In this document: positions 12,221-24,430 of the stretch, one piece after another
Position numbering within the stretch: position 1 is the first letter of the stretch
Layout: each line of letters starts with the position of its first letter
NCBI GenBank assembly: GCA_017311315.1
Contig: CM029622.1
Span: 13,053,502-13,117,501 of the forward strand
Direction: 5' to 3'
Length of the DNA: 64,000 bases
Origin: Dendrocalamus latiflorus
Taxonomy: Eukaryota; Streptophyta; Magnoliopsida; Poales; Poaceae
Program-made: the position numbers and the translations under genes
The notes under the pieces: model-generated
What the model saw: the letters and a program-made list of their open reading frames with translations, nothing else
Told to the model about the DNA's origin: nothing
Databases searched by the model: none

Positions 12221-12233
12221 AGCTCTGATACCA
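12221..12233 (-). other. Copia primer-binding site (tRNA-iMet type)
   Basis: On the minus strand the sequence TGGTATCAGAGCT lies two bases inside the LTR end CAACA (12,240-12,236). This is the usual plant Ty1/copia PBS, complementary to the 3' end of initiator methionine tRNA. It fixes the direction of the element and the inner LTR edge. Confidence 0.9.
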
Positions 12234-12464
12234 ATTGTTGGATCGAAATGGCAACAGAGGGGGGGTGAATGTTGCTTCTTTAAAATATGCCCCCAAGTAT
12301 CCACAAGCGATTTACCTCTCCAATAGCTACGAAAAGCTATGAAGAGGAAAGCTCAAGCTCTTTGAATTTTCACACTGGTCAACCACGAGAAAGAAACATG
12401 GAAGAACATAGCCTAAACAGGAAAATCAGCAAAGAGACCAAAAATCAGCAAAGCCTACTGGGAG

Positions 12465-12600
12465 GCCGGTCAGACCGCAGGCCTGGGACCGGTCAGACCG
12501 CCGGCTTCAAGCCGGTATGACCGCCCTCCCTCAACCGGTCTGACCGCCATCTTCAAAGCGGTCTGACCGCTAGTTTCTAACCGGTCTGACCGGGCTTCGC
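12465..12600. repeat. Cluster of GGTCTGACCG/GGTCAGACCG palindromic motifs
   Basis: At least six near-copies of (C)CGGTC(T/A)GACCGC occur in 130 bases, spaced about 15-30 bases apart and partly degenerate (GGTATGACCG). Each motif is a short inverted repeat. The same vocabulary appears in the plus-strand debris at 24,560-24,730 and 26,110-26,260, so it is shared between two LTR remnants. Confidence 0.75.
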
Positions 12601-13436
12601 GTCTGAGCGCAGTAAAGGCTGATTTTCAGACAGCCAAGTCTCAAATCTTCACACAGCAGAACAAATGAAGAGCTCTGGCTATTCCTTTAAAACCAAAAGA
12701 ATGAGACTCTAATCCAAATAGCCATAGCACCTAAAGAACCAAGGAATTCAACCAAAAAGGGAGAGGAATCAAGATTTGCTCAAAATCTGAAAATGACATG
12801 AGTGATAGCACTATTTCTCAGATTTCTCACTATTCCTTCCTCCTTTGGTCTAGATCTTTTGCAATTGACTTAGCAATGATCTTGAGCCTTTTTAACCCGA
12901 ATCTCAAGCCAACTTATGAAGGGAATCAAGAGAACCCAACACCCCCTGACATGAAACCCTAGGTTTGAGCAGAAACAGAGAATTTTTGACGAAGCTCAGA
13001 GAGAAAAGGGAAATTAGTTATTCTTCCATTTGATCTTGAAAATGGGATGATCAACAGGCCTTGAACATTTTCCCTTCACAAAGCACTCAAGGACCTGGCC
13101 TCAAAACAAGGATTCAACTCAAAACAAAAGAAACCAAAGGAAGAACAGATAAACTGCAGAATCTGAGATTCAACACAAACTGATCAAAAAAGTGAAAGGG
13201 CCAACCAAAATCATCCTTGAATTGATAGAGAGGAAGAAAGATGAATGATTATACAGGGATTACAACTCTCTCCTCACACAAACATCTCAAGAACTCATCT
13301 CCTCTCACCAACACACACAGGGAGACAAGAACACAACACTCTGCTCTCTCCAACAGCTCTCACCAACTAAAGCACAAAGAGATATAAAGCAAAACCAACC
13401 CCCCAAAAGCATGAAGACCATGCAGGAGACACCCTC

Positions 13437-13445
13437 CTTTTATAG
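13437..13445 (-). promoter_or_regulatory. TATA box of the copia LTR
   Basis: CTATAAAAG on the minus strand sits about 1.2 kb upstream of the PBS inside the LTR, the place expected for the U3/R promoter. It is inferred from motif and position only. Confidence 0.55.
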
Positions 13446-13540
13446 CCTCCAACTAATGGGTTTGATTCTCTCTTTACCCACTAAGCCTCTACCAACTCTA
13501 GTGCTTTATCCATAATCCGCTTCCTTTAGTGCAGCTTTGC

Positions 13541-13870
13541 GTATTCACCAAAACACCCCCCTGCACCTTCCGGGAAGCTTCCTCCTTTCTTGCCGCTCAA
13601 GCCTCGCAACCACCTCGAGTCCTCGCCGTCTTCGGCACACCTCAACCGTTCTGACCTCGGCACCGCCTGCGCCTAGTCCAGTCATCCCGTGCCTCGCCAC
13701 GACTCCGCCTCGATGTCCTGTAGCCATCACAGACAAGAAACACATCACATAGCACCGCACGACATATGTAATCACAATTAGCACCACTGAAACGTACTCA
13801 AGTATGAAATGGCCCAAAAGCTCAAACAAGAAGAAGAATACGCCATCGCTAGTAATATAAACGATCACAC
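13541..13870. other. Unassigned stretch next to the copia LTR
   Basis: It is GC-richer than its surroundings. Open frames exist on both strands (for example 13,868-13,545 minus), but the predicted proteins are basic or low-complexity and match nothing recognised. It may be the outer part of the copia LTR or the body of the CACTA-like element to its right. Confidence 0.35.
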
Positions 13871-13970
13871 TTGTAAAACCGTCTGTGATAATTACAAAAC
13901 AGACGGTTCGAAGGAACCGTCTATGACGAGGCGTCTAGTATAACACTTTTTTGCAGTAGTAGATTGTGTA
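13870..13970 (-). mobile_element. CACTA-like terminus with AGACGGTT subterminal repeats
   Basis: Read on the minus strand the stretch starts (C)TACTACTGCAAAAAAG, close to the usual CACTACTGCAAAAA-type CACTA end. It then carries three to four AGACGGTT/AACCGTCT motifs in direct and inverted orientation, as in CACTA subterminal regions. The first base of CACTA is not conserved and no matching second end was found, so this is a tentative fragment. Confidence 0.45.
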
Positions 13971-14780
13971 CACATACATTATCCAATCTAGGATATTGTC
14001 TATCATATACATTTTACCCCCCAATCGCTTTTCTGTGGTAATTTATGGTCCCGTCTTTTGTTCACTACTTCCGCTACTGATTATGTAATGTATACATTTG
14101 GTCTGGTGGCCCTTTATGTAAACTATACCCAATGTGGAATATTAAACTCTGATGTGTAATAATATTGAATGGAATGGTCTATGCGATGTATGAAATGATT
14201 CAACAATGTATCTATGAGTACTATCAACTTATCTAAGGAATAGTGCAGTAGAATCCCAAAGTATTCTGGATTAGCAAAATCTGGATCTGACAGCACTAGT
14301 ATCAGAGCATATAACTATAGGATAAAACCTTAGCTAGAATGGCTATTAACTTAGGACATAGGACTTATTTTTGAAACTAAGAAAGGAGTTACCAAAATAT
14401 AGTGTATTACTACTTCTACTCATCACACTTAGTTCTGGACTTATCTTCCTCTTTTTATGTTTTAAAATGGTCACTTACACTTTGGTTCTTCAAACTGTAA
14501 ATGGCCGATTCAGCAACTGACAGTCTATGGGATTAGTTTACCCACTGCCAAGATGAAGGTGATTTTGCAAACATTTTGTGCAAACTAATGTAGTACTTGG
14601 GCTACAGCCACTAGCCCATCTTCTAATTCCAAAGTACTTCAGATCTAGGGAATAATGCGATGAAATCGCAGAGGATTCTGGATTGGCAAAATCTAGGTCA
14701 GATAGTCTCAAAAATGATGTGATACTTTTCAAAGGTTAATGCAAAAAAGATATTTAGTTCATATATTGGCCAAAACTTAG
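13971..14780. repeat. AT-rich stretch with a dispersed direct repeat
   Basis: There is no gene. A diverged repeat of about 65 bases occurs at 14,233-14,300 and 14,645-14,710; both copies contain GATTCTGGATT(A/G)GCAAAATCT. They flank about 350 bases of unassigned sequence. The right copy lies just upstream of the point where element B's RT begins, so the pair may mark a small insertion at the truncation point. Confidence 0.45.
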
Positions 14781-17060
14781 AGACCTATGTTGATGACCTG
14801 GTTGTAAAAAGTGTCAACATCGGAGTCCATATCTTGGACTTGTAAGAAACTTTCTTAAACTTGGGAAGACACAACCTTAAGTTGAATCCAGAGAAATACA
14901 TGTTCGGAGTTTTCACTTGAAAGCTTCTTGGTTTCCTAGTCTTGACTAAAGGAATTGCAGCTAATCCAGAGAAGATAGCAGCCATCGAACAGATGCAACC
15001 TCCAACCACAAAGAAAGAGGTGCAAAAACTAACCAGCTGTATGGCAGTGTTAAGTTCTTTCATAACACGGTTAGGAGAAAAATGATTACCTTTCTTTAAA
15101 CTTCTTTAGAAATATAGAAGTTTAAAGTGGACTAAAGAAGCCAATGATGCCTTTGAAAAAGTTAAGGGAAAAGTTTCAATTGCCCCAGTTTTAGTCTCTC
15201 CAAAATTGAGAGAATATTTACTCTTGTACTTGGCTACTATGCCACAAGTAATCAATGCAGTACTAGTTGTTGAACATGATAATATCCAACGACCAGTATA
15301 TTATGTAAGCGAGGTCTTACATGGACCAAATGAAAGATATCTAGAAATACAAAAATGGTTACATGCCCTCCTGATGACTTCGAGAAAGCTAAGGCTTTAC
15401 TTTGAGGCCCACAAAATTGTGGTGTCGAGCGGGTAACATGTAGGTCAATTTCTCCAAAACAGGGTATCATTAGGATGTATAGCAAAATGGGTGATCGAAC
15501 TTAAGGAGTTTTATCTCCATTTTATTTCACAAACAGCCATTAAGTCCTAGGCTTTAGCAGAATTCCTCACCGAATGGACAAACCCTGAACCCATCCAAGG
15601 GCTCGAGTATGAAAACCATGACCAGTAGACTATGTACTACAACAAGTCCTTGACAATAAAGGGCTCGAGGGCTAGGGTAGTCCTGGTTTGTCCTACTAGA
15701 GAAAACATAAAACATGCCACCATGTTAAACTTTCCCACTAATGATAATATGGAAGAGTATGAAGGCTTACTGATAGGGCTTTGAGCATCAAAGGCGCTTG
15801 GGATTCAAAGATTACTAGTGAAAGATGATTCTCAACTAGTAGCGAATCAAATAGGGAAAGAGTACAAATGTTGTGATGTCATCTTATCTTGTAGAAGTAC
15901 AAAAACTAGAAAAGCATTTCTTTGGTTTCAAAGTCCAACTCATTTCTAGAAAGGAAAACTTTCTGGTAGATCAGTAGGCATGGATGGCTTCCTCAAAATC
16001 ACTTGTCCCGCCTAGAGCGTTTCTTGAGCAACTCAGCATACCCTCAGTAGTCGAGCATTACGAAGACAATCCAATGGAGGTCGCTCAGATCAAACCCAAT
16101 AAAGATTGGACGACATCAATGTATGAATATCTTCAGCATAGCACACTTCCTGAAGATGACGTAGAGGCTGATTGTACAACTCAAAAGGCCAAATCATACA
16201 CTCTAATCGAGATGTATATCTAAAAGGATGGTTTGCATTTACTATATAATATACATGGAGTCTATGGAGCACACCATTTCTACAAAACTCTGGTTAGTAA
16301 AACCTTCCGACAATGATACTATTGACCAACTGCCCTCCATGATACAAAAAACTTGTGTCAAAGTGCATACAATATAAGTTTAACAGCCAACAAGTACATA
16401 AACCTGCACAAGGTATAATCACAAATAACGGTACCCAATTTTCAATAGGAAATTTTTAGGAATTCTTCAAAAATCTAGGTATCAAGGTATTTTACACCTC
16501 AGTGGCTCATCCATAGAGTAACAGAGTAGTAGAAAGAGCCAATGGTATACTAATACAAGGCATTAAACGCCGAGTGTCAATCGGTCAATGTAACTGTCAA
16601 GAGTAGGGTATAAGAAATTTCTTCTATATTATAGGCTATTCGGACCACGACTAGTCGTGTGACCGGAGAAACACCCTTCATTTTAATTTACGGAGCAGAA
16701 GGCAAGCTTCCTCTGTAATTAAAGATTGGCTCTACTTGAATGGATCGTTATAATGATAACGATCAAAAATATCATCGACTAAATTATATTAATTTACTTG
16801 AAGATCGAAGAAATGTAGCCCTAATACAATCAGCAATTTACCAACAAGAAATATGAAGATACCACAGTGATAAAGCCAACCTCACAACCTAGATGTGGGA
16901 GATCTGGTTCTCAAGAAAATTTAAAGCTAAGCAAATTGTAATAAACTTTCAACAAAATGGGAAGTTCCTTACAATGTGGTCAAAGTCACTAGAGCAGGCT
17001 CGATACGACTAGCACTGTCGCATGGGTGTGTTCTTTCGAATTCTTGAAATGTCAATCAAT
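14781..17060 (+). pseudogene. Truncated pol of Tat element B (RT end, RNase H, aRNH, integrase)
   Basis: Similarity starts inside RT at YVDDLVVKS (14,786-14,797), followed by LNPEKY-FGV. It continues with the RNase H segment (15,206-15,436: LLLYLATMPQVINAVLVVEHD, then RPVYYVSEVLHGPNERY). The archaeal-type RNase H core follows (about 15,690-15,870: MEEYEGLLIGL, then LGIQRLLVKDDSQLVANQI). Integrase pieces (16,380-16,720, TNNGTQFS--) end with the C-terminal PYNVVKVTRAGSIRL block near 16,960-17,010. Stops and frameshifts are frequent. Gag, protease and most of RT are absent, so the element was cut at its 5' side. Its order matches element A exactly, in the opposite direction. Confidence 0.78.
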
Positions 17061-18030
17061 TACGTAAGTTTTATGTACAATGTATTTCTATATTTCCATA
17101 TTTCAATAAAGTTACATTGTTATTCTTTCTTTTCCACTTAGTATTTTTATTTGCACTTCATTATCCCATGTTTAGTCACAAAGTATCATTGATGTCTAAA
17201 CTAGTTGGAGAAATATCCATATTTCTCTAACTCCCTTCTTAGGGATGCATTTTACTTTAGTGGTTTTGACATTTTAGTTAAATGTCATGCGGATCATTAT
17301 CGTAACCTTCACAGCGAGGGTTCCTATGGTAATATGTACTCTTTCCTCTGAGGAACATAAGTAAGAAAGAAAACAAGCAACTGATATAGTCTTTAACAAC
17401 TTGAGGACTCAAAGGCTTCATTTCTTACTTCTTCATTATGTTCTTCTCTTGTTTATCCTAGTCGAGACATGAAAAACCTCACAGTCGAAATCTCTCCTCT
17501 CTAACATGGTCACACCCACTGGAAAGAGTTTCCTAGTGAGAGTCTTTTTCCTGCGATCTTTGCTACCAGTCGACACTCGAGATTGAATATGTTTTTTAGA
17601 AATTTTGTTCATGACAACAAATAAAAACACGTATTTTTTGCATACATTCTTGCATAATTTCGTATCATTATGAAATCAACATGTTTGATTATTTTATGAC
17701 TATGATGTATCACCATTATGATAAGGGTATCTAAGACTAGTCGAAATCTTTCACTGGCTCTGTCCAACATGATTTCCTAGTACTACTCGATACTTTCAAA
17801 ATCATAATAAAATTTCATTAATATACTTAGTCTACCAATCAGAGGAAACTATAATACATATTGTCTTCTGTACTACTTACTTAGTAAATTATACTACTAA
17901 ACAAGCAGTCAAGAGGCTAGGAAAGATATGACCACTCTTCAAAATTCGAAGAAATGACATAAACTTTATTATTACCAAAGGTAAGTTTTTTTACATATAA
18001 ACATAATACATTTCAATTACATAATTTCTA
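17061..18030. other. Convergent spacer of element B
   Basis: AT-rich, with no coding signal recognised. It corresponds in position to 3,731-4,400 of element A, but I saw neither that hairpin nor the 38-base direct repeats here. Confidence 0.4.
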
Positions 18031-18031
18031 A

Positions 18032-21000
18032 CTAATCGGAGCCTCCCAATTGGCCACTGACTGATGGAGACCTGACCTTCATCTCTTCAGGTATCTTATT
18101 CCTGAAGGGCTTCACCTCTTTAAAGAACTTGGTTGTTTCTTGCTCCGAGCAGTTGAATTTTGCTTCAAGTGCTTGAAGGTTGAAACAAGGAATGGAGGCC
18201 TTAAGCTTTGCTAAGGCGAAGCTGACTCCATCTATTACAGCGTACCTCATGATTCGCTCGTGGTTGCTCCTGGAAGTAGCCAACAGGTCTTGAAGCCTTT
18301 CAAGTTGTAGACCAAGACAACTTACCTTCTAGACCGGATCCATCGAGGAGAGGGCAAGTTCTTTCATGCCCATCTTGGTAAGCATGTTGTTGAACAGAAG
18401 GATGTTTTCTTGAAGATTTCCTTGAATCTTCTCCTCCTCCTTAGTACCAAGAGCATTTTCTAGTTGTTAAACTTTCAAAGCTTGCTCTGCAAAAGTAGCT
18501 CAAAGTTAATCAAGACAAGTTATAAACAAAACAAACTATTTGGATCAATGATCGGTTACCTTGGTTTTTTTTCTTCTTATAAGTCTCAATGGCTTCCTTA
18601 TACTTAAGGATGCTGTCATTACACTTGGTCGACCAGTCTTCAATAGACTGGTCTTTGGCTTTGCACATATCTTCGAGCTTCAAAATAATAGTGCCCTTGC
18701 CTTGGCTTGTTTTGCAAAATCTTCTAATTCTATCAACCACAACAAGAGAAGAAGTAAGAAAAAACAAGGATTTGGAAGCAATAAAAATCAATAAAAGACT
18801 TACTTCTCAATTGAAGACTCTTCTCCTCAAGGGTCTTGAGAAGTTGTTCATTCTTGGTCAAAGTCGACCTGAACAGTTCCCTCCCCTTATTAAGGGTATC
18901 CTCAAGTATTTTAACAGTGCTTCCCAACTTGTTGAGATGTTCGAAGGGTTACGAGAAGAAAGACACTTCATGACCAGAATGTAATAAGAAGAGAAAATTC
19001 ATTACCACTCGTCAGCTTGCCAAAGGAGGTTAGCTAATGAGTACCTGGTCATTTCTCTAACCAAGGAAACTTCTTCCACCATGTACTAAAAAAAGAGAGA
19101 AAGAAACTTAGAAAAGTTTCAATAACATAAAAAAAATCCAACAAAAAGTGATCTTAAAAATTTATCGAGACCGCTTTACTTGTAGAGGAGTAAAGTTCCT
19201 CAGAACCGGTTTTCAGCTTAAGTCTTCAATTGTTGAAGATGTGGTCCTAGTTGGGGATGTCCCTCGGATAAGGAGACTTTCTTATCAGTGAAGAACACTT
19301 GACCTCCGGCCCTCCAAAGAAGAAAGGAAGCATTTCTAATTCCTCCTCTTCAACCACTACTTTCCTAGTAGAAACAAGAGTGTGCTGAGACTTCATCTCC
19401 ACTTCTAGACTCTTCGATGGTTTCAGAGCCATCGAAGGATCCTTGGTCGTAACAACGCTAATTCCTTTTGTTGATAATACTACGGGTTGAGGGGCAGCTA
19501 CGACCACTTTCTCCTTTGATGCCTTTTCAATAGAAGCACTCAAGAGAAAAGTGATCAGAGTGATAGAAGAACAACAAGACTAGAAGAATAAGAAGAAAGA
19601 AGAAATAATTTCAAGGCAACGAGAAATCAAAAAGGTATGACTCTATGCAATTGCTTACGACTAGTACATACCTTGTTTTCTGTCTTGAAATTGAAATGCC
19701 CTAGAGCATAATCTAGAGCACTTGCCTCCTCTTCTTCTTCTTCACCGATTCCACTAGTTGAATACTGGTAGGGCTAGTCGGACCCTTTGTGCTTTCAAAC
19801 TAGATGCTATCATCCTTAGTCGGCTCCTCCTCAGGGCAATGGAAGACAGCTTCTCCAATCCCCTGCACCTTCTCAAAAGGTTGGGCTTCCTTGATCACCG
19901 GAATAGTCGTCACCACTAGTGTTGTAAAAGCCTTGGGGTGGCCACTAGGTCTTCAATCTTCTCAGTTGTGGTTATCTCAGGTCCCATGAACAGTGCATCT
20001 GATGCCACCATTAGCTCCGTGGTCATGGTACCACCGATTAGTGGCTCTTCCCTTTCTCTCACCTTGTCATCAACTAAGATGAGTTCAGTGGTGAAAACCG
20101 TCATCGATGAAACACACTCCCGTTGGTGCAAATTTTCCATTCTTCATACAAGAGCAGGTGTGGGTTTGTAAGAAAAATTCTCGGAGTCGTAGTAAAAGCC
20201 TACCTTCTAGGGGATTTCTATCTACTTCTTAGGGGCTTGGGCAGTCGGAGCAGCATCAGATGATCCCAATGCCCCTTATGACTTCTTGACAATTTATCGT
20301 CTCTTGGGGCTCAGAGCAGCTTCCTCTGAACTCTCCACCAACTTAGAGCCATCTGATTTGACCATCTGCACATGTCAATATGTTACGATATACCGGTTGG
20401 AAAAAGAAAACTTGGATGAAGAGAATCTTCTATTACCTTAAGTCTTTTAATCCTATCCTCTGGAGAGGTAACCACTGGATCAAAGGAACTCTTTCCTTCT
20501 ACTTGGGTTCCCCCTCATAGATTGCCTTTACCCTCTCCCTCACTTCAGAGGGGGATAAGGCTAGAAAATCAAAATAGAAGGAAAATCTTTAAGCTAGAAA
20601 AGTATAGCAAATAAGAAATGATTCAACCGGCCGGAATTCTCGATGCTTACCTTTCGATGAGTCCCTGGTTCAATTTTTTGTGCCCTCATACCATAGCATG
20701 ACCGCACAATTTCAAGGGACTAATTTGGTGCATAGAGAAGTCTCTCGCCACGTGCCATGAAGTCAACCCCTATCCTTAAGATAGACAATGACATCAACAC
20801 ATCGCTCTATCCTTCCTTCCTACTTCAGAGAAGATCTCCACTGCTATTCATCCCGTGAAGGAAAGCTTGTCTTCTTTGCTTACCAACATGTGAAACCAGA
20901 ACTTCTTCCATGACCACCACGAAGATTTAGAGAACATCATAATGTACTTCCTTGCCTTTCTGTCCTGAAGCCTAAAGGAGCAATTCCCAAGTGATGTCGC

Positions 21001-21135
21001 CGCCTTTCCAGCCCTTCCCATTATCCTGTAATAGTATCTAAAGAGTTCCAAGATTATTGAAATCCCCAGATACGCCTCTCGTAGATGTATGAAGATGCTG
21101 AGATTGGCAATTGAGTTGGGGACCAGGTTCACCAA
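18032..21135 (-). pseudogene. Antisense ORF (aORF) of element B, Transposase_28-like
   Basis: The minus-strand piece 21,135-20,848 carries the same domain as element A: LVPNSIANLSIF, REAYLGI, YYYRIMGRAG, then ARKYIMMFSKSSWWSWKKFWFH. Distal pieces at 18,927-18,510 form a Lys/Glu-rich coiled coil (LEDMCKAKDQSIEDWSTKC, like KEKDQKIKSWEVQCK in A). The end at 18,283-18,032 (VSFALAKLKASIPCFNLQALEAKFNCSEQE...) matches the distal exon of A. A canonical intron spans 18,803-18,730 (74 bp, GTAAGT...TAG) within the coiled coil. Between 19,200 and 20,500 are short acidic, Ser/Val-rich pieces. Several stops and frame breaks make it a pseudogene. Confidence 0.72.
18730..18803 (-). other. Antisense-strand GT-AG intron in the element B aORF
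   Basis: On the minus strand the donor is GAGAA|GTAAGTC and the acceptor TTGATAG|AATTAG, 74 bp apart with a pyrimidine-rich tract before the acceptor. The flanking exons both code for coiled coil. Its size and place match the 77-bp intron at 2906-2982 of element A. Confidence 0.65.
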
Positions 21136-21142
21136 TTATTAT

Positions 21143-21146
<4 letters not shown>

Positions 21147-21189
<43 letters not shown>
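21147..21189. repeat. (TC)n microsatellite
   Basis: About 21 TC units in a row. The spurious Arg-Glu reading frames across it are artefacts. Confidence 0.97.
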
Positions 21190-21191
<2 letters not shown>

Positions 21192-23156
21192 GGCAACAAC
21201 CACCCCCTCGACCAGACGAGACAATTCAACAAGACGCCTACTCATGTGGATAACTAATACCCCTTTAGAGGTATTTAAAGTTTGACGAGAGAAGACACAA
21301 AAGAGATAGTGAACGGGAACACAAACAACCTGACAAGACAATCAAGATCTTCCAATCAGTGGGAAGATTGTAGAGATTATGGCTAGTTGCATCCCTTTAT
21401 AATCTCTTAGTGAGAGCATCTTGTATCTAGTTCATATCAATAAGATCATCCACATTTTTTTTTTGCTGAATCATTCCATAGAATTCAGTCTTATTTTTGA
21501 TATTTTTATGAGATCGGTGACTCGATCGTTCACACGCTCGGAAGCTCGGAAACAACGTGGGTACACTTCCGGGTGTCTGAAATTTTGGAACGTCATTCTA
21601 TATCATCTTTACTTCTGTCGGTCACCTCTTACATTTGTTGTTATGTTCGGGCCTTCCAAATATAAGGCCTGTCTTGTACTGTTCATAGCAGCCCTTGAAC
21701 TGCTCTGATTCAAAGTTCTTATTATGCATGTAGTCTCATCTCACTTATCTCATATAAAATTTGAAGGGATATATACCGATTTGTCTAGGCAATAGGCAAT
21801 ACTCATCTTACTTTCAGGGCATTAATATATATAGATACATGGACTCTGGTAGTCAGCTGGTAGCACAATACGTCATCCACCAACTTTAATTCAGCTTGCA
21901 GTGTTCTTTTTTTTAATGAAACATCAAGATTTATATTATACTCTGGTTAGTTGGCCAAATATATAAGATATCTCTCAATTCTTTTCCGAGAACGTTGACG
22001 AACACTACTAATTAACTTGCGCCGACCAGCTAACTTCTGAATAAATAAACTCGTCCACGCAAGAGCTATATCGACGTGTAAATTTCTAAGAATATACATA
22101 TGCTCTATATAAGGATATCCATGCTTCCACCAAATGCCATGATCGATGCATAACAATACTAAAAACTACACGAGATTTACACGTATAACTAACCCTTCTG
22201 TTGCACGTACGCGTCCTGACACGAACCACTCATGATTGACTTGTTTAGTAGACTGTGATGTACATATGAATGGTTTTTGTCGCGTCGAGACAGGCGCCGG
22301 TCAAGGTATAAAACGGCATGCAACATGCATACAGCCAAATTTAATTAGACGTAACTCTGCGTGTAAAATAGCATATGTGAGGAGGTCACATGCATATTTG
22401 TAGTGCATGCGCGAGTGTCTTTTCTGTGTGATCGATCGTCACACTGATATGTACAGATATGTAATCTAAGTTCTTCTTTGAGCTGTAGGTCAAATTAACG
22501 CAAGGCTTGTGCTTAACAGGCATGGTCGGCGATTGATTACTTCCAACAATGTTATCAAACAATTTCCAGACTAAAGTCCAACAATGTTATCAAACAATTT
22601 CCAGACTGCAGCAAGGGTCAGATAGCGGTATTTGTGATGTGTGGTGTGGCTAAAGATTCTGTAGCTAGGAAAGCAGTAGTAAAACCAATCTTGCACCATT
22701 TTGGTAAATCAAATTAAAGTTTAACGAATTCTATTTTTTTCCCTTGAAGAAACTACTCCCATTTATATCTTCTTCTGTTATTTGGGATGCAACAGTCTCT
22801 GTTTCCAATGTTTAAAAATAAATAGTCAAACACAAAAAAAAAAAAATCTTTAAGTTATCCCACGAAACGAGATTGTCATAATCCATCCGAACAACAAACG
22901 GAGCTTAACATGCAAACTGATACAGGAAATGCAATTTTTGTACTCCTCGTAAATTTGGTGTACCATAACCTTAGGCGTAACTTGTCAGTTGCAATGTATA
23001 TGTGCTTTTGTCGTAGGAAAAATAACATGCAACTTGGTTGCTTTCAAAGTTGATGCGGACCATCTAGAAGTGTAATGAATAAATTAATGGTATGGACAAG
23101 CTGGCCTTATACAAGAACCGGCAAGAGTGAAGACACTAAAGTTCTTCTATCTTGAC
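21190..23156. other. AT-rich non-coding stretch
   Basis: No gene or clear element was recognised. The first 250 bases may belong to the 3' LTR of element B. Small feature: a 35-base tandem duplication at 22,543-22,608 (unit starting CCAACAATGTTATC). Confidence 0.4.
22543..22608. repeat. 35-bp tandem duplication
   Basis: Two consecutive copies of a 35-base unit beginning CCAACAATGTTATCAAAC; the shared 30 bases are identical. This is a simple slippage or repair duplication. Confidence 0.9.
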
Positions 23157-23159
23157 TTA

Positions 23160-23415
23160 GGGCCTGTTTGGTTCATGACCAAAAGTTGCCTAGCCATAAG
23201 TTAGGCGTGCCACAGTTTTTAGATAGCTGTTTGGTTCACTGACGCAACTGTGGCATGTCACACTTTCTTAGCACCCGGCCCCACACGTCATAGACTCAGT
23301 TTCTTGCCAAACTTTGCCACAAGTGTGGCTTCGATTTTGTTAGCCACACTTTTTGTGGCAGCCACACATTGCCGAAGCTTAGGCATGGCAAACTTAGACA
23401 CCAACCAAACAGGCC
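23160..23415. mobile_element. Tourist-like MITE (PIF/Harbinger type)
   Basis: The left end GGGCCTGTTTGGTT and the right end AACCAAACAGGCC are inverted repeats. The flanks carry the 3-bp target duplication TTA (23,157-23,159 and 23,416-23,418). Length 256 bp with no coding capacity. TIR sequence and TTA target are those of Tourist MITEs, which PIF/Harbinger transposases move. The interior repeats AGTGTGGC/GCCACACT-type motifs. Confidence 0.9.
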
Positions 23416-23642
23416 TTAGTACTTCTCTCATTAGACTTCGGCCCGGTTAATTAATTGTTTTCCAAGTATCAAACGTATCCGTGAACCTGCTACTATTGCA
23501 CTTGTTTAATTAGCTAGTGGAAAGCTGATCATGCTTGAATAAAAATGATTACAAAGTGTTTACATCATGCTGTAGTAAGTCCCGAGGTGAAGAGAGCTAA
23601 GTCTTATTGCTATATCCAAGGCCAAGCTAGTGCAAGCATATC

Positions 23643-23932
23643 TGTCTGTTCTTTTTAGTTGAAGCTTATAGCTTTTAGCTGCACCTTATGTCTATTCTTT
23701 TTAGCTGAAGCTTATAGCTTTTAGCTGCACCTTATGGTTTTTAGATTGTTCGTGCAAGATATTATAGAATAACAGAAAGTCACACGCGGTTTTTGCCGAT
23801 ATAAATGAAGTCAGTACAGTATGTACTACAATTAATTAGTAGACCCTATCTTGAAAAGATACTCTATTTAAAAGCTAGTTACTGTAGAAAAGCCGAAAAA
23901 TAGTTTTTAGAAGCTGAAAAGAACAGGCCCAT
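23643..23932. mobile_element. Degenerate MITE with internal 46-bp duplication
   Basis: The right end AGAAGCTGAAAAGAACAGGCCC is inverted relative to the left CTGTTCTTTTTAGTTGAAGCT. The left end has lost GGGC. The left part is tandemly duplicated with a 46-base period (23,644 and 23,690). The ends resemble the MITE at 44,107-44,347. No target duplication could be assigned. Confidence 0.6.
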
Positions 23933-24430
23933 GCACATCTATCTATCTATATATCAGCTTAAAAATTACAGTAGGTTTACTAGTAAATTAAGAACGGTAG
24001 ATTTAAACGACGTTTTGTCAAGCAGAATATTGCTACTTTGCTAGCTACACATTGGTACCTTTCAAACACTTTTGTGATATACACACACACTATAAATGCA
24101 TCTTGGCTTATAGATAATGCACACACACTAATCAGGATGCTGTTGTTTTCTACAAGGGCATCAGAAAGAATTTTCTAGAGGCAGAAAGATTATTGTCTAA
24201 ACTGAAATATGTACATATATATTCAGCAACTTCGGTGCAAGACCTCTCTCTCCATCTCTCCGTGGAGCAACTTATAGGCATTCAGAATAATTTAGTTTCT
24301 AGAAACCATAGTATATATTCCTTGTGCTCTATTTTTAACTTACTCCAGCTCCTCAAATCCTTTCTTGCGTGATATAACGAATTACAAAGTTCTTCAAAGA
24401 TACAAACCAAACCAAATCTTGATCGGAGAA
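23933..24430. other. AT-rich non-coding stretch
   Basis: Nothing assignable beyond short (CA)n and (AT)n runs. Confidence 0.4.

Larger units (their letters stand above)
12236..13540 (-). mobile_element. 5' LTR of the copia fragment
   Basis: The inner edge at 12,236 is set by the PBS. The outer edge is not certain (about 13,540, possibly further). A TATA box (CTATAAAAGG on the minus strand, about 13,437-13,445) would start transcripts near 13,400 running leftwards into gag. Bases 12,465-12,600 contain a cluster of CCGGT(C/A)(T/A)GACCG-type palindromic motifs. The region is otherwise AT-rich, with no ORF of note. Confidence 0.7.
14781..21135 (+). mobile_element. Tat-lineage Ty3 element B (5'-truncated, rightward)
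   Basis: The element runs from pol remnants on the plus strand to a convergent minus-strand aORF, mirroring element A. Similarity between A and B is clear in RNase H, aRNH and the aORF but far from identical, so they are related insertions and not a recent inverted duplication. LTRs were not identified; the 3' LTR should lie somewhere after 21,190. Confidence 0.7.
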
